Shown: one piece after another, positions 36,099-48,177 of the stretch | How the letters are laid out: every line of letters starts with the position of its first letter | Numbering within the stretch: position 1 is the stretch's first letter | Notes under the pieces: model-generated | What the model saw: the letters and a program-made list of their open reading frames with translations, nothing else | Told to the model about the DNA's origin: nothing | Databases searched by the model: none | Origin: Mangifera indica | Taxonomy: Eukaryota; Streptophyta; Magnoliopsida; Sapindales; Anacardiaceae | Reading direction: 5' to 3' | NCBI RefSeq assembly: GCF_011075055.1 | Contig: NC_058148.1 | Location: 15,927,969-15,991,968, forward strand | Length of the DNA stretch: 64,000 bases | Position numbers and translations under genes: made by a program

Positions 36099-38831
36099 GG
36101 CCAAACGACTATTTCCCACCCAAGGTATGGTGCAATCTCAAGTTTCCACATTTTAACTATGGAAACACCAAACACCCACTTATGGCTTGTTAAATTTAAT
36201 AAAACTCTAACGGTGGTAAGGGTAAAATTATCATTTTCTTTATAATATTAAAAATAAACTAAAATAGAATATACTTTTTGCCCCCCTAAACTTTAAAAAC
36301 TAAAATTTTCCCTCAACCTAAGTTTTAAAAAATCGTAGTTTCACCCTAGGGTTTTGTTTTGAAATCTCCGGTGACATCTCCGGTTCCATTACCGATGGTC
36401 TCTCCCTCTCGAAGCATCCTCTCCTTTCGGCGACTATTTAACCAACCTTAAATTTGGCCAAACGACTATTTCCTACCCAAGGTATGGTGCAATCTCAAGT
36501 TTCCACATTTTAATTATGGAAACACCAAACACCCACCCATGGCTTGTTAAATTTAACAAAATTCTAACGGTGGTAAGAGTAAAATCATCATTTTCTCTAT
36601 AATATTAAAAATAAACTAAAATAGAATATACTTTTTGCCCCCCTAAACTTTAAAAACTAAAATTTTCCCTCAGCCTAAGTTTTAAAAAATCGCAGTTTCA
36701 CCCTAGGGTTTCGTTTTGAAATCTCCGGTGACATCTCTGGCTCTATTACCGATGGTCTCTCCCTCTCGAAACATCCTCTCCTTCCGGCGATCTCTTTCCT
36801 CCCATTTGGACGTCTGATTGACGTCGGAGAAGCCGTGGAAGATGAAGAACTTCGTCTGGGAAGACGAGATCAATCGATCTCGTCTTCGTCGTCTGTGTGA
36901 CACCCCTAGGCAAATCCCACATCGGCAAGCTTGTGGCGAGTGAAGAGCTATATATGAGTAAGGCCCCCATTACCAGGCATGACGCGTTTTAAAGCCGTGC
37001 GGGCCAAGGGTTGCCCAAAGCAAACAATATCATGCAGGGGGGCAAGGGCCCAAAGTGTTTGTATCAAAGCCCGGCCCAAGCCTCTGAGCGATGGTGGGGT
37101 AAACCTCAGCGAGGACGTTGAGTCCCGTAAGGGGGGTGTATGTGACATCCCTAGGCAAATCCCACATCGACAAGCTTGTGGCGAGTAAAGTGTTATATAT
37201 GAGTAAGGCCCTCATTACCAAGCGTGACGCGTTTTAAAGTCGTGCGGGCCAAGGGTTGCCCAAAGCGGACAATATCATGCAGGGGGCAAGGGCCCAAAGT
37301 GTTGGTATCAGAGCCCGGCCCAAGCCTCTGAGGGATGGTAGGGCAAACCTCAGCGAGGACGCTGAGTCCCGTAAGGGGGGGTGTATGTGACATCCCTAGG
37401 CAAATCCCACATCGACAAGCTTGTGGCGAGTAAAGTGTTATATATGAGTAAGACCCCCATTACCAAGCGTGACGCGTTTTAAAGCCGTGCGAGCCAAGGG
37501 TTGCCCAAAGCGGACAATATCATGCAGGGGGCAAGGGCCCAAAGTGTTGGTATCAGAGCCCGGCCCAAGCCTCTGAGGGATGGTGGGGCAAACCTCAGCG
37601 AGGACGCTGAACCCCGTAAGGGGGGGTGTATGTGACATCCCTAGGCAAATCCCACATCAACAAGCTTGTGGCGAGTGAAGAGGTATATATATGAGTAAGG
37701 CCCCCATTACTAGGCGTGACGCGTTTTAAAGCCGTGCGGGCCAAGGGTTGCCCAAAGCGGACAATATCATGCAGGGGGGCAAGGGCCCAAAGTGTATGTG
37801 ATACCTCTAGGCGAATCCCACATCGACAAAGCACGGGAGAGATGCTGGGTCTGTGTGTGTTCTGTCTATGGATCCCACATTGGTTAGTGGTGGGAGAATT
37901 GAATTGGTTAAATAGTCTGTGAGCTCCTTAACTGTTAAGACGCGTTTTGGGTTGCAAAGCCCAGAAGCAAACCCATGATGGACTGTGTGTCCAAAGTGGA
38001 TAATATCTTAACAGTGGGCCAGGTTATTAGACCTGGGGTGTTACAAATGGTATCAGAGCAACTCCGCGTGTCCTCTTGAACGATGGTGGGGCAAACCTCA
38101 GCGAGGACGCTGAGTCCCGTAAGGGGGGGTGTATGTGATACCCCTAGGCGAATCCCACATCAACAAAGCACGGGAGAGATGATGGGTCTGTGTGTGCTCT
38201 GTCTATGGATCCCACATTGGTTAGTGGTGGGAGAATTGAATTGGTTAAATAGCCTATGAGCTCCTTAACTGTTAAGACGCTTTTTGGGTTGCAAAGCCCA
38301 GAAGCAAACCTTTGATGGTTGCCCCCCTGCATGATATTGTCCGCTTTGGGCAACCATTGGCCCGCACGGCTTTAAAACGCGTCACGCCTGGTAATGGGGG
38401 CCTTACTCATATATAGCTCTTCACTCGCCACAAGTTTGCCGATGTGGGATTTGCCTAGGGGTGTCACAGTCTGGGAAGACGATTTCTCTTCCCAGACGAC
38501 GTCTCTCTGCGTCGGATGAGTTGGGGTGGAGTTGAGGGGAGTCGTCGGTGGAAGAGAAACCGTCGGGAGGGGAAGACGGCCGGCGATGGCAGCGGAGAAA
38601 GTGAAAGGGTTTGGAAATAAACCCTAGGGGGGGAAATACGATCTTTTCAAACTTAGCTTAGGGAAAAAATGTTAGTTTTTAAACTTTTAGGAGGGAAAAT
38701 GAGATTAAATTTACCACCATTAGAGTTTTGTTAAATTTAACTGGTTATGAGTAAATATTTGGTGTTTCTATAGTTCAAGGGTAAAAACTTAAGATTGCAG
38801 TATACCTTGGGTGGGAAATAGTCGTTTGGCC
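36099..38831. mobile_element. Non-autonomous Mutator-like element, split by a TRIM
   Basis: The terminal inverted repeats begin GGCCAAACGACTATTTCCCA (36099) and end with the complement of the same words (38831). They extend with decreasing identity for over 200 bases through a TTAAACTTT/CCCTAGGG region. The flanks CTTAAATTT (36090-36098) and ATTAAATTT (38832-38840) match at 8 of 9 bases, as expected for the 9-bp MULE duplication. The left end is tandemly duplicated: the 357-bp unit starting about 36082 repeats from about 36439, including the flank ACCAACCTTAAATTT, so this happened after insertion. The core is GC-rich and strongly palindromic (GAAGACGAGATC...GATCTCGTCTTC near 36870) with no open gene. 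Confidence 0.8.
36896..38468. mobile_element. Chimeric palindromic TRIM concatemer (families B and A)
   Basis: The insertion starts TGTGACACCCCTAGGC, ends GCCTAGGGGTGTCACA, and is flanked by GTCTG on both sides (36891-36895 and 38469-38473). Family B units start at 36896, 37141, 37386 and 37631, a period of exactly 245 bases. Each has an LTR-like part, a primer site TTGGTATCAGAGC, and the internal block ending in GTAAGGGGGGG. At 37797 the sequence switches to family A: a complete 249-base LTR (37797-38045), its 88-base internal domain and a second partial LTR to about 38320. It then switches to an inverted family B LTR up to 38468. Both ends are therefore the U3 start of a family B LTR. No coding capacity. 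Confidence 0.87.
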
Positions 38832-38840
38832 ATTAAATTT

Positions 38841-39320
38841 TAGAATCTTCTATTTTTAAAGATTAAATCAAATTAAAAATTGAAAACAGAAATAGTATTT
38901 TAATTAATTTTCTTGATAAAGAAGTCTTTTATAATTATTTTTAGGCTAAAATACTTATTTTCACTTAAATTTTGATATGTTTTTATATCTTACTATAAAA
39001 TTTCAAAAAATCAAATACTCACTCATAAAAAATAAAATCATCATTTTATTATTAAACTATAATAATTTATATCATTAATAATTTCTTTGCTCTACCGAAA
39101 AGTTTGAAAATTTTATTTTTTCTTTTAAGATTTTTTTGTTATTTTCTAACGATCGAAATCTATACTCATCGTCGGCTGACCATCCGAACGTCTTCTTCTT
39201 GGATTGTCATCTATCAATTGGAGCAAATTCATCGAACGAAGACAACCATTTTGCTTGCGTGTCAACCTATGTGTCAATCCATTTAAGACCTAACATAATA
39301 CAACTCTATATATATATATA
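38841..39320. other. AT-rich spacer between two MULEs
   Basis: No gene is recognised. It ends in a short TA repeat, of which ATATATATA (39312-39320) serves as the target duplication of the next element. Confidence 0.4.
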
Positions 39321-39709
39321 GGGAAATTTTAAAAAATGGCCAAAATGCCCTCCCATTTAGCAAAAATAGCCAAAATCACTATTTTCAAGCCAAAATGCCC
39401 AAAATCACTGTTCCAAAAAAAAAATGCCTATGACTTTTTTTAATACTAAAACTACCCTTCCCCTCATATTTATATAACTCTCCCACTTACTATGGGGTTT
39501 TAATGTAATTTTAGATAAATATGAGAGATTTTTGGATATTTTATATTATAAAGGCATTTTGATATTTATTTATTTATTTCAAACTTTTTCTAAAATGTCA
39601 AAATTACCCTTCCCTTCATTTATATAACTCCCCTCACACATTATGGGGGTTAAAATAATTTTAGATAAATATGAGGGGTTTTTGGATATTTTACATTGTA
39701 AAGGCATTT

Positions 39710-40815
39710 TCATTTCTCAACTTTTAGAATTCGAATTTCAGTTCCGTTTTTTCGAATTACACCGTTTTACGATATATCGATCCGTATTTTTCAGATTTCT
39801 GAAGGATTTTCTGTTTGTTACCATTCTACAATTTTTCAACTTTCACAATTCGAATTTCAGTTCCGTTTTTTCAGATTTCATCGTTTTACGAGATATCGAC
39901 TCGTATTTTTCAGATTTCCAAAGGATTTTTCATTTGTTGCCATTGTAGGGTTTTTCAACTTTTCGAATTCGAATTTCAGTTTCGTTTTTTTGGATTTCAA
40001 CGTTTTACGAGATATCGACTCTTATTTTTCAGATTCTGAAGGATTTTTCGATTGTTGCCATTCTAGGGTTTTTCAACTTTTAGAATTCGAATTTTAGTTC
40101 ATTTTTTTCAAATTTCAGCGTTTGACGAGATATCGACTCGTATTTTTCAGATTTCTGAAGGATTTTTCGATTGTTGCCATTCTAGGGTTTTTCAACTTTT
40201 AGAATTCAAATTTTAATTCAGTTTTTTCGAATTTCACCGTTTGACGAGATATCGACTCGTATTTTTTAAATTTTCGAAGGATTTTTCGTTTGTTACCATT
40301 CTAGGGTTTTTCAACTTTTAGAATTTGAATTTCAGTTTCGTTTTTTCAGATTTCACCATTTTACGAGATATCGACCCGTATTTTTCAGATTTCTGAAGGA
40401 TTTTTAGATTGTTGCCATTCTAGGGTTTTTCAACTTTTAGAATTCGAATTTTAATTCAGTTTTTTTGAATTTCACCGTTTGACGAGATATCGACTAATAT
40501 TTTTCAGATTTCTGAAGGATTTTCCGTTTGTTGTCATTCTAAGGTTTTTCAACTATTAGAATTTGAATTTCAATTCCGTTTTTTTCGAATTTCACTGTTT
40601 GACGAGATATCGACCCGTATTTTTCAGATTTCTGAAGGATTTTTCGATTGTTGCCATTCTAGGGTTTTTCAACTTTTAGAATTTGAATTTCAGTTTCGTT
40701 TTTTCGAATTTCACCATTTTACGAGATATCGACCCGTATTTTTCAGATTTCTGAAGGATTTTCTGATTGTTTTCGTTCTAGGGTATTTCAACTTTTAGAA
40801 TTCAAATTTTAACTT
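39710..40815. repeat. Left subterminal array of about ten 119-bp repeats
   Basis: Units contain AACTTTTAGAATTCGAATTT, GATATCGACTCGTATTTTTC and TTCTGAAGGATTTTTCG and repeat about every 119 bases. They are the reverse complement of the array at 44560-46440. Confidence 0.9.
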
Positions 40816-40975
40816 TTAGATAAGGATTTTATTGTTTTTTCATGACAAGATTATTTAAAAAATAAACTCAAATACGATACACATTCATATATAACCACAA
40901 ATAAAGTATACATATGAAAATACAATAAATATATACATCTAAACATAGAAATAATGATAAATATACATCCGTGAG

Positions 40976-43900
40976 CTACTCAATACAATGAAAATACAAC
41001 TGTGTCGATAATCGCCGACGCGTAGAGGTAGATGACTCTCGGGGAAAAACGTAGCTCCGTGCCAACGCCAAACACTCAAAAAATCGCAACATAAAAACGC
41101 CACAGTCACCGGAGCCCAACCCCTGCTGAGGGACATCCGACGCTCGATGTAAAGTGAGGGGATCACGTCGTGGAGTCCTCCTAGAAGCTGTCCAAAAAGT
41201 CGTCGCCTCTAATAACGTGGGAATAAAGGTCATGTACGGTTGCATGCGCTGCTCCAGAGTCCCTATATTCCCCGAATATGAAACATTTGAATCATACACC
41301 GTAATCGACCACTCACGGAAATCTATAACTCCGGCAACCCAATGTGCGTTCTCGAAGTTTATAGGGATGAAAACCTATAAACAATGAGACATTTTAGTTA
41401 CAATTCGTTGTCGTTAACCAATTGAATATAATAGAAATATATATAAACTCTACCTGATCGACCATCCCCTATGGTTTGTACAACAATCCCGAGGTGTACG
41501 ATGCATCAACCATCCTCGTGAAAAGCCCCGAAAACTCAAACTCTCCAATCGGTGTGGTCTGTCAACTCTTCTAGGCCATCTCAATATGGCCTCCGAAGAA
41601 TGTGTGGGCAGTCGTCCAACCCTGTGAGATAGTCGACTGGTGATCGTCCTGCTGCCGACGTAATAAAGCCAAAAAGGAATCCACATGCTAAAATGATATA
41701 AACAAATTCACGTGTTAGTTATTAATAAATATATGTAGCTTTTTATCAAATTATATAGTATAGACAACTCACATCGTCGGTCAACCATTCGCGTAACTCT
41801 ACAACAAGCCTCCAGAAGCTGTTCTTTGACTTTGACCCGATGAAGTAGACATCATGTGAGTCGGAAGCCGCAGCGCTGGTGTACCATGTGAGGAAAGATT
41901 CCTCACGCTCAGAGGCAGAGGATGGAATGACCGTAAGTTATCGTTTCGCCCTCCCTTTGAGTGGATTCGTATACGGGGTGCGAACCAGCGGACCCTTCCG
42001 GACGATCCGACCACGTGCTGTACGAATCATCTGCATGATCCCAAAAAAATAATTAATTCATCATTCATTTTACGCAACAATTAGCATTAATCGATTTATC
42101 TTACCTTCTCCACGTATGCGGGAGGAGGTTTAGCTGGAGAATCTTGAAACACGGTCAAGTCCACCACGCGTGCTCCCTCAGCAGACTAGAGAATACAAAT
42201 TTTGAACATCTCAATGACCAGTATATACAACTATTTATATACTAAGTATAATTGATATACCTCAATAGGGATGGCCTCAAAATCGTCCTCCTGGAAGTCC
42301 TCCTCCTGTGAACCAATATCCACAATTTTTTTGGTCGAGCTCGGGATATCAGCAAGTAACCATAATCGCTCGTCCTGAAAAACAGTCAAAACATCATTAA
42401 ATAAATAATATAATTGAAAAGACAGATCAATCAATGACAATTTAAAAATAAAGTTAACCTGAACTTCCGGGGAAGGTGTTCGGGGAGAACCCTCGATCGA
42501 TGCAACATAAGGACTAACCGGTGCGTCCTCCGGGCGACTACCCTAACATATTAGTAATAATAACTTAATTAGTGATATTTCATATATAACAATACTATAA
42601 TATAATAATGACATTTAACAATAAATATAAATTTCAAACATCATACGAACCTCGTGTGGGTGACGAGATGGTATTGCGGTATCAACGGGGGATGTCGGTG
42701 GGATATCCTCGTCCCTCTCCTGTGCGAATGTAATAATAGTTGTCAGAATTATTACACTGTAGACATTTTATATAAGTAATAAATTATAAGTGGTTTTACA
42801 ACCTGAGCGACGGAGGCTGGATATGTACACGTGACGATGTCCTCCAAACGAGTCATACGATCCTCTAATCGAGTCATCTGAGAAGAGACATTGTCACGTA
42901 ATCGGGTCATCTGAGAAGAGATATCGTCACGAAAACTCGATATCTCACGTAAAATCGTAGCACCCCAATGCGCTAAGGTCGCATCAGATGTAGAAATACT
43001 GGGTGATACGAATCGAGGACATTGCTCTGTGGCATGATGGGTAGTGTGGTCCTCCACTCCAGGACGCTCCTCCACGCTAGGGTGGGCCTCCAATCCAGGA
43101 TGGTCTATCGTCCGTGGGCTCTGAACAATAGGGGAACATATAGGCTGCTCTATAACAGGAGGCTGAATAGGCTCCTCATGTGTCTGTGGAGTCTCTACAG
43201 GTACATCTGAAGGTCCCGAGGATGGAGGAGCCTCGTCTCTAGTCGCGGTCGGAACCGAAGAAGATGAGGAAGAATCAGCATCGGGTAAACCAGTGTACTC
43301 ACGAATCTCAGCGTACCACGGTAAACCCACCTCGATCGATGATGGCTCAAGAGGGAATGTGACATCCTCCTAATGATGAAGATATATAAGTCAAAATAAT
43401 TGTAACATATAATGAATTAATCGACTTATTAATTTACTAGTATATACCGAATCACCAGTGAAAATACGACCTATATGAGTCCAAGCAGGGACGTCTCGCG
43501 TACGCCACCTCAACATCCGTGGGGACACATAGAGATCGACAAGGTCAATCTAATCGTGTAACGTCTCTAAAGTCTCATATATCCAATACTGTAATATAAT
43601 CATTTACGAGGTAAATATAAAACAATTTATATTTTTGCCAATTAATATATATAAATAATAATATAAAACTTACCAGAAATGCGAAAGAAAATTCGTAAAG
43701 GTCGTATTTACGGATTTTCTGCATCCTTTCGGAACAGACTCTCTCACTCGCCTGTGACATAGAATCGTATGTCATCTGCTATACAGCGACACCCCACGGG
43801 TAAGAATTAAACCCGTCCAAATGATCAACTAACTGTAAGTACTCCGTGGACACCTTCTTTCGTCGATCATTGCCCAACAAAACCATGTGTAGAATATACA

Positions 43901-44402
43901 ACAAGGCGAGCTTGACAGCGTCAACATCGTCATCCCCCCATGGCCTCGACAAGAAAACACGCTCGATGTCGTGATACTGCACCTTCGAACAACCGCAAAA
44001 GTACGTAGATCTGATCCTATATCCGGAGGAGCGAGAAATATATGAAGAAATATCAGTCCGACGGCTAAACGAAAGCCCTGTCACCAACGCAAACTCGAAC
44101 GGACTAAACCTCACATCAACCCCACTAACCCTAAACCAAAACTCGTCTCTGGCAAAAGGTGGATGTAACTATCGGAGTAAAAATGCATGAACCAATATCC
44201 CGCAGAATTTGGTTTCGGGTAAATGAAGGAAGGACCCGAAACACGTCCTCTCAAATGGTCGCAGCTGCCGAGGGGTCAATGTAGAAGAAATCTGGGATAA
44301 TGTCGTACGCTGTGCACGAGATATCGCATCTGCCCGGAAGTGTCTGGACTCGTCGGGAATACGCAACTCGCTCTCAATCCGTCTTCTTTTGCGAGAAATA
44401 TC
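40976..44402 (-). pseudogene. DUF1985 - ULP1-like (C48) cysteine protease gene of the MULE, decaying
   Basis: The gene reads from a CAG acceptor at 44403-44405 with DISRKRRRIESELRIPDESR. The exon to 43674 carries the DUF1985 region (FARDEFWFRVSG, RFSPFEFALVTGL, VKLALLYILHMVLLG, YDLYEFSFAFL). A later stretch (43330-42760) is a low-complexity Ser/Pro linker ending in a coiled coil with heptad repeats (SSQMTRLRDNVSSQMTRLED). The last exons (about 41386-40976) form the protease: NFENAHWVAG (His), WSITVYDSN (Asp), PQQGLGSGDCGVFMLRF (Gln region and Cys), so the catalytic triad is still present. Internal stops interrupt it: TAG at 44171-44169, TAG at 43781-43779 and one near 43555. Related proteins resemble SUMO/ubiquitin-like proteases. 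The role in the transposon is unknown. Intron borders between 43674 and 41386 are not resolved. Confidence 0.7.
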
Positions 44403-44559
44403 CTGTACCAATCACGTAAAATTTGTTAGATATTCACAAAAATAAATATGTAAACAAATGTATTAGTGAAAAAAACATATAAAGATGAGAAATACCAAAT
44501 AATTAAAAAGGAAATGACAAAACTTAACAAATAAGAACATAAATTCGAGTTCTATACGT

Positions 44560-46440
44560 TCAACTTCTGTAGAATGTTAACAATCGAAAAAGTTATCCTT
44601 AAATGACGGAAAATAGAAAAAACGAAACTGAAATTCATACTTTTTAGGTTGAAATACCTTGAAGTGACGATAATCAGAAAATTGTTCGAAAATTTTGAAA
44701 ATACGAATGGATATATCATAAAATGGTCAAATTTGAAAAACGGATGTGAAATTCAAATTCTATACGTTGAAGTACCTTAAAGTGACGATAATAAAAAATT
44801 CGTTCAGAGATCGTGAAAATACGAATCGATATATTCTAAAATGGTTAGATTCGAAAAAACGAAAATAAAATTCGAATTCTATACGTTGAAATACCTTAAA
44901 GTGACGATACTCAAAAAATCATTCGGATATCGTGAAAATACGAATCGATATATCCTAAAATGGTGAATTTCGAAAAAACGGGACTGAAATTCGAATTCTA
45001 AATGTTGAAATACCTTAAAGTGACGATAATTGAAAAATTGTTCAGAGATCATGAAAATTCGATTCGATATATCCTGAAATGATGAAATTCGAAAAAACGG
45101 AGTTGCAATTCGAATTCGATACGTTGAAATACCTCAAAGTGACGATACTCAGAAATTCATTCGAAAATCGTGAAAATACGAATCGATATATCCTAAAATG
45201 GTTAAATTCGAAAAAATGAAAATGAAATTCGAATTCTATACGTTGAAATACCTTAAAGTGATGATACTCAGAAAATCATTTAGATATCGTGAAAATACGA
45301 ATCGATATAACCTAAAATGGTGAAATCCGAAAAAACGGAACTGAAATTCGAATTGTATACGTTGAAATACCTTAAAGTGACAATAATTGAAAAATTGTTC
45401 GGAGATCATAAAAATACGATTCGATATATCCTAAAATTGTGAAATTCGAAAAAATGGAGTTGCAATTCGAATTCGATACGTTGAAATACCTTAAAGTGAC
45501 GATACTCAGAAAATTATTCGAAAATCGTGAAAATACGAATCGATATAACCTAAAATGGTGAAATCTGAAAAAACGGAACTGAAATTCGAATTCTGTACGT
45601 TGAAATCCTTTAAAGTGACGATACTCGGAAAATCATTCGAAAATCGTGAAAATACGAATCGATATAACCTAAAATGGTGAAATCCGAAAAAACGGAACTG
45701 AAATTCGAATTCTATACGTTGAAATACCTTAAAGTGACGATAATTGAAAAATCGTTCGGAGATCATGAAAATACGATTCAATATATCCTGAAATTGTGAA
45801 ATTCGAAAAAATGGAGTTGCAATTCGAATTCGATACGTTGAAATACCTTAAAGTAACGATACTCAGAAAATTATTCGAAAATCGTGAAAATACGAATCGA
45901 TATAACCTAAAATGGTGAAATCCGAAAAAACGGAACTGAAATTCGAATTCTATACGTTGAAATACTTTAAAGTGACGATACTCGGAAAATCATTCGGAAA
46001 TCGTGAAAATACAAATCGATATATCCTAAAATGGTGAATATCGAAAAAACAGAACTGAAATTCGAATTCTAAACGTTGAAATACCTTAAAGTGACGATAA
46101 TTGAAAAATCGTTCGTAGATCATAAAAATACGATTCGATATATCCTAAAATGGTGAAATTCGAAAAAACGGAGTTACAATTCGAATTCGATACGTTGAAA
46201 TACCTCAAAGTGACAATACTCAAAAATTCATTCGGAAATCGTGAAAATACGAATCGATATAACCTAAAATGGTGAAATCCGAAAAAACGGAACTGAAATT
46301 CGAATTAAATACGTTGAAATACTTTAAAGTGATGATACTTGGAAAATCATTCGGATATCGTGAAAATACGAATCGATATAACCTAAAATGGTGAAATCCA
46401 AAAAAACGGAACTGAAATTCGAATTCGGAAAAACGAAACT
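44560..46440. repeat. Right subterminal array of about fifteen 119-bp repeats
   Basis: The anchor GTTGAAATACCTTAAAGTGA recurs at about 44885, 45004, 45242, 45361 and 45480, then 45718, 45837 and 46075, with degenerate units between, a period of 119 bases. Each unit also contains CGAAAAAACGGAACTGAAAT and AAAATACGAATCGATATA. The units are the inverted counterpart of the left array. Open frames here such as those reading FEFQFRFFGFHHF are array artefacts. Confidence 0.92.
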
Positions 46441-46739
46441 GAAATAACGTCGTTACATCGTAAGTTGTGTCAAAAAACACCAAAATTTGAAAACTCGAAT
46501 TTGAAATTTGAAAAATACATATAGAAAAACCTAAAACAGAAAAAACGGATAAAAAATTCGAAAACTACACGATCAGAAACCGTGGATGAGAAAAATCTCT
46601 ATTTAACCCCTAATAAAAATTCTTTAATTAAAAAGGTCCAATGTTATATCAAAAATTTCCATAAAACCCCCTTTGTTGTAATGAATCTCATCCAACTCTC
46701 CAAGATTTAAAAAAACCCAATTTACCCCCCAACTAAGTT

Positions 46740-47725
46740 TGAAAATGACGCTGCCGTGGGAAATTTCGTTCTGCCGTGGGAAACTCCGTTCCCACGGCAA
46801 ACTGCCGATCCAAGTTTCAGCCAATTTCGGCCAATTTTTGGTCATTTTGACCTCCGATTTTTGCATAAATCAAATCTACACATTGTATAACATAAAACCC
46901 CTCAATCAATTCAACAAAAACAACCAAAAATCCAAACATTTTAAGCAATATTCAAAGCGTAAACCCTAGAATTTCAAACCCAAAATTCTCAATCAAATCT
47001 CAATTATACCAGCAATAAATTGATCCAAACAAGATTACGGGAGATATACTAACCTTCTTTGCCATTTGCAGTTGCCGGGAAGCTTCAAAATCGATGGAAA
47101 TGACCTTCGCCGTGGGATTGACGTGGGAGGAGGAAACTTTTGCGATTTTTCGTGGAAATGCACAATGAAATCAGAACCTGCCGTGGGAAATTTTGCTTTG
47201 TATATAAAGGGGGGCAGTTTCGTAATTTCGCTTTTCCCACGACAACGTGCGAAATTTCAAAAAAACCCGACGTGGGCTAAGGATTTCCCCGACACCCCAA
47301 TGTTTTAAAAAAGCCAGTTTACCCCCCCACAACCCATTGTTCATTCAACTGCCGTGGGAGAATTCGTCCTGCCGTGGGAAATTCCGTTCCCACGGCAGAC
47401 TGCTAATCCATTCGGCAGCCAATTTCGGCCAATTTTTGGTCGTTTCGACCTCCGAGTTTCACATAAATCAAATCTACACATTGTATAACATAAAACCCCT
47501 CAATCAATTTAACAAAAACAACCAAAAATTGAAACATTTTAAGCATTATTCAAACCGTAAACCCTAAAATTTCAAACCCAAAATTCTCAATCAAATCGCA
47601 ATAATATGAGCAATAACTTGATCCAAACAAGATTACGGGAGATGTGATAACATTATTTTCCATTTTCGGTTGCCGGAAAGCAAGAAAATCGGCGGAAATG
47701 ACGTTCGCCGTGGGATTGCCGTGGG
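46740..47725. repeat. 601-bp tandem duplication with a conserved hairpin
   Basis: The block starting near 46745 recurs about 601 bases later. Both copies contain ACACATTGTATAACATAAAA, CAAGATTACGGGAGAT and CCGTGGGATT. Each carries a perfect 10-bp hairpin GCCGTGGGAA/TTCCCACGGC with a 6-base loop (46773-46798 and 47371-47396). Further single GCCGTGGGA words are scattered around. The region lies between the right array and the right terminus of the MULE. Confidence 0.8.
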
Positions 47726-47903
47726 ATGTGGAAAAAATTCGAATTTTCTTTGAATTGCACAGTGAAAATTTGCTGTGTTTATATATGGGGGCAGTTTCGT
47801 CATTTCACAAAACCTGGGCATTTTTGCTTAAAGCTGAATTTTTTGGGCAATTTCCTTAGACCCCTTTAATTTTGCCTAGTTTTTCAAATTTCCCATATAT
47901 ATA

Positions 47904-48177
47904 TACGTAAGGACGTATTGTGAGCCTAACCTTTTATGCAGGTCGATTGGCACAAAGGTCTACAATTATGTGAATCTTCAGCTCAATACGGACAACAAAC
48001 CTGACACAGCCCTTTGCCATCTCTATCTTAAATGGTGATTTGTATCTTGATGAAAAAAATTAGAAATTCTCACCCTGTATATATTATATTAATTTCAGAA
48101 ATATTTATTAAAGGATATATCAAATTAAATTGAAATTAAAATACACAATTATAATGCAGATTATGCAATCATCCACC
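47904..48177. other. Spacer downstream of NPH3 gene
   Basis: Short AT-rich stretch that should contain the 3' UTR of the minus-strand NPH3/BTB gene. Nothing else is recognised. Confidence 0.4.

Larger units (their letters stand above)
39321..47894. mobile_element. Large Mutator-like element carrying a DUF1985/ULP1 gene (Kaonashi-like)
   Basis: The ends read GGGAAATTTTAAAAAATGGC on the left and GGGAAATTTGAAAAACTAGG (reverse complement) on the right, followed by weaker similarity. Both are flanked by ATATATATA (39312-39320, 47895-47903), a 9-bp duplication that is ambiguous because the site is a TA run. Subterminal arrays of 119-bp repeats lie in inverted orientation at 39710-40815 and 44560-46440. 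Between them a minus-strand gene encodes DUF1985 and a C48 (ULP1-like) protease. Plant MULEs that carry ULP-like genes are known (Kaonashi elements of Arabidopsis and relatives in other plants), and this one fits them. No MULE transposase was found, so it is probably non-autonomous. The right third holds a 601-bp duplication. Confidence 0.8.

Noticed and set aside
36703..38353. Several 60-80 codon frames reading GLSVLAEVCPTI-like peptides
   Set aside because: They are repeats of the antisense TRIM internal domain and occur in every unit.
39643..40039. 101- and 74-codon frames in the left 119-bp array
   Set aside because: Phenylalanine-rich translation of the AT-rich repeat, without conservation between units.
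44560..46440. Open frames rich in F and H (FEFQFRFFGFHHF) as a repeat protein
   Set aside because: The frames shift from unit to unit of the 119-bp array and both strands give equally long frames, so they are by-products of the repeat.
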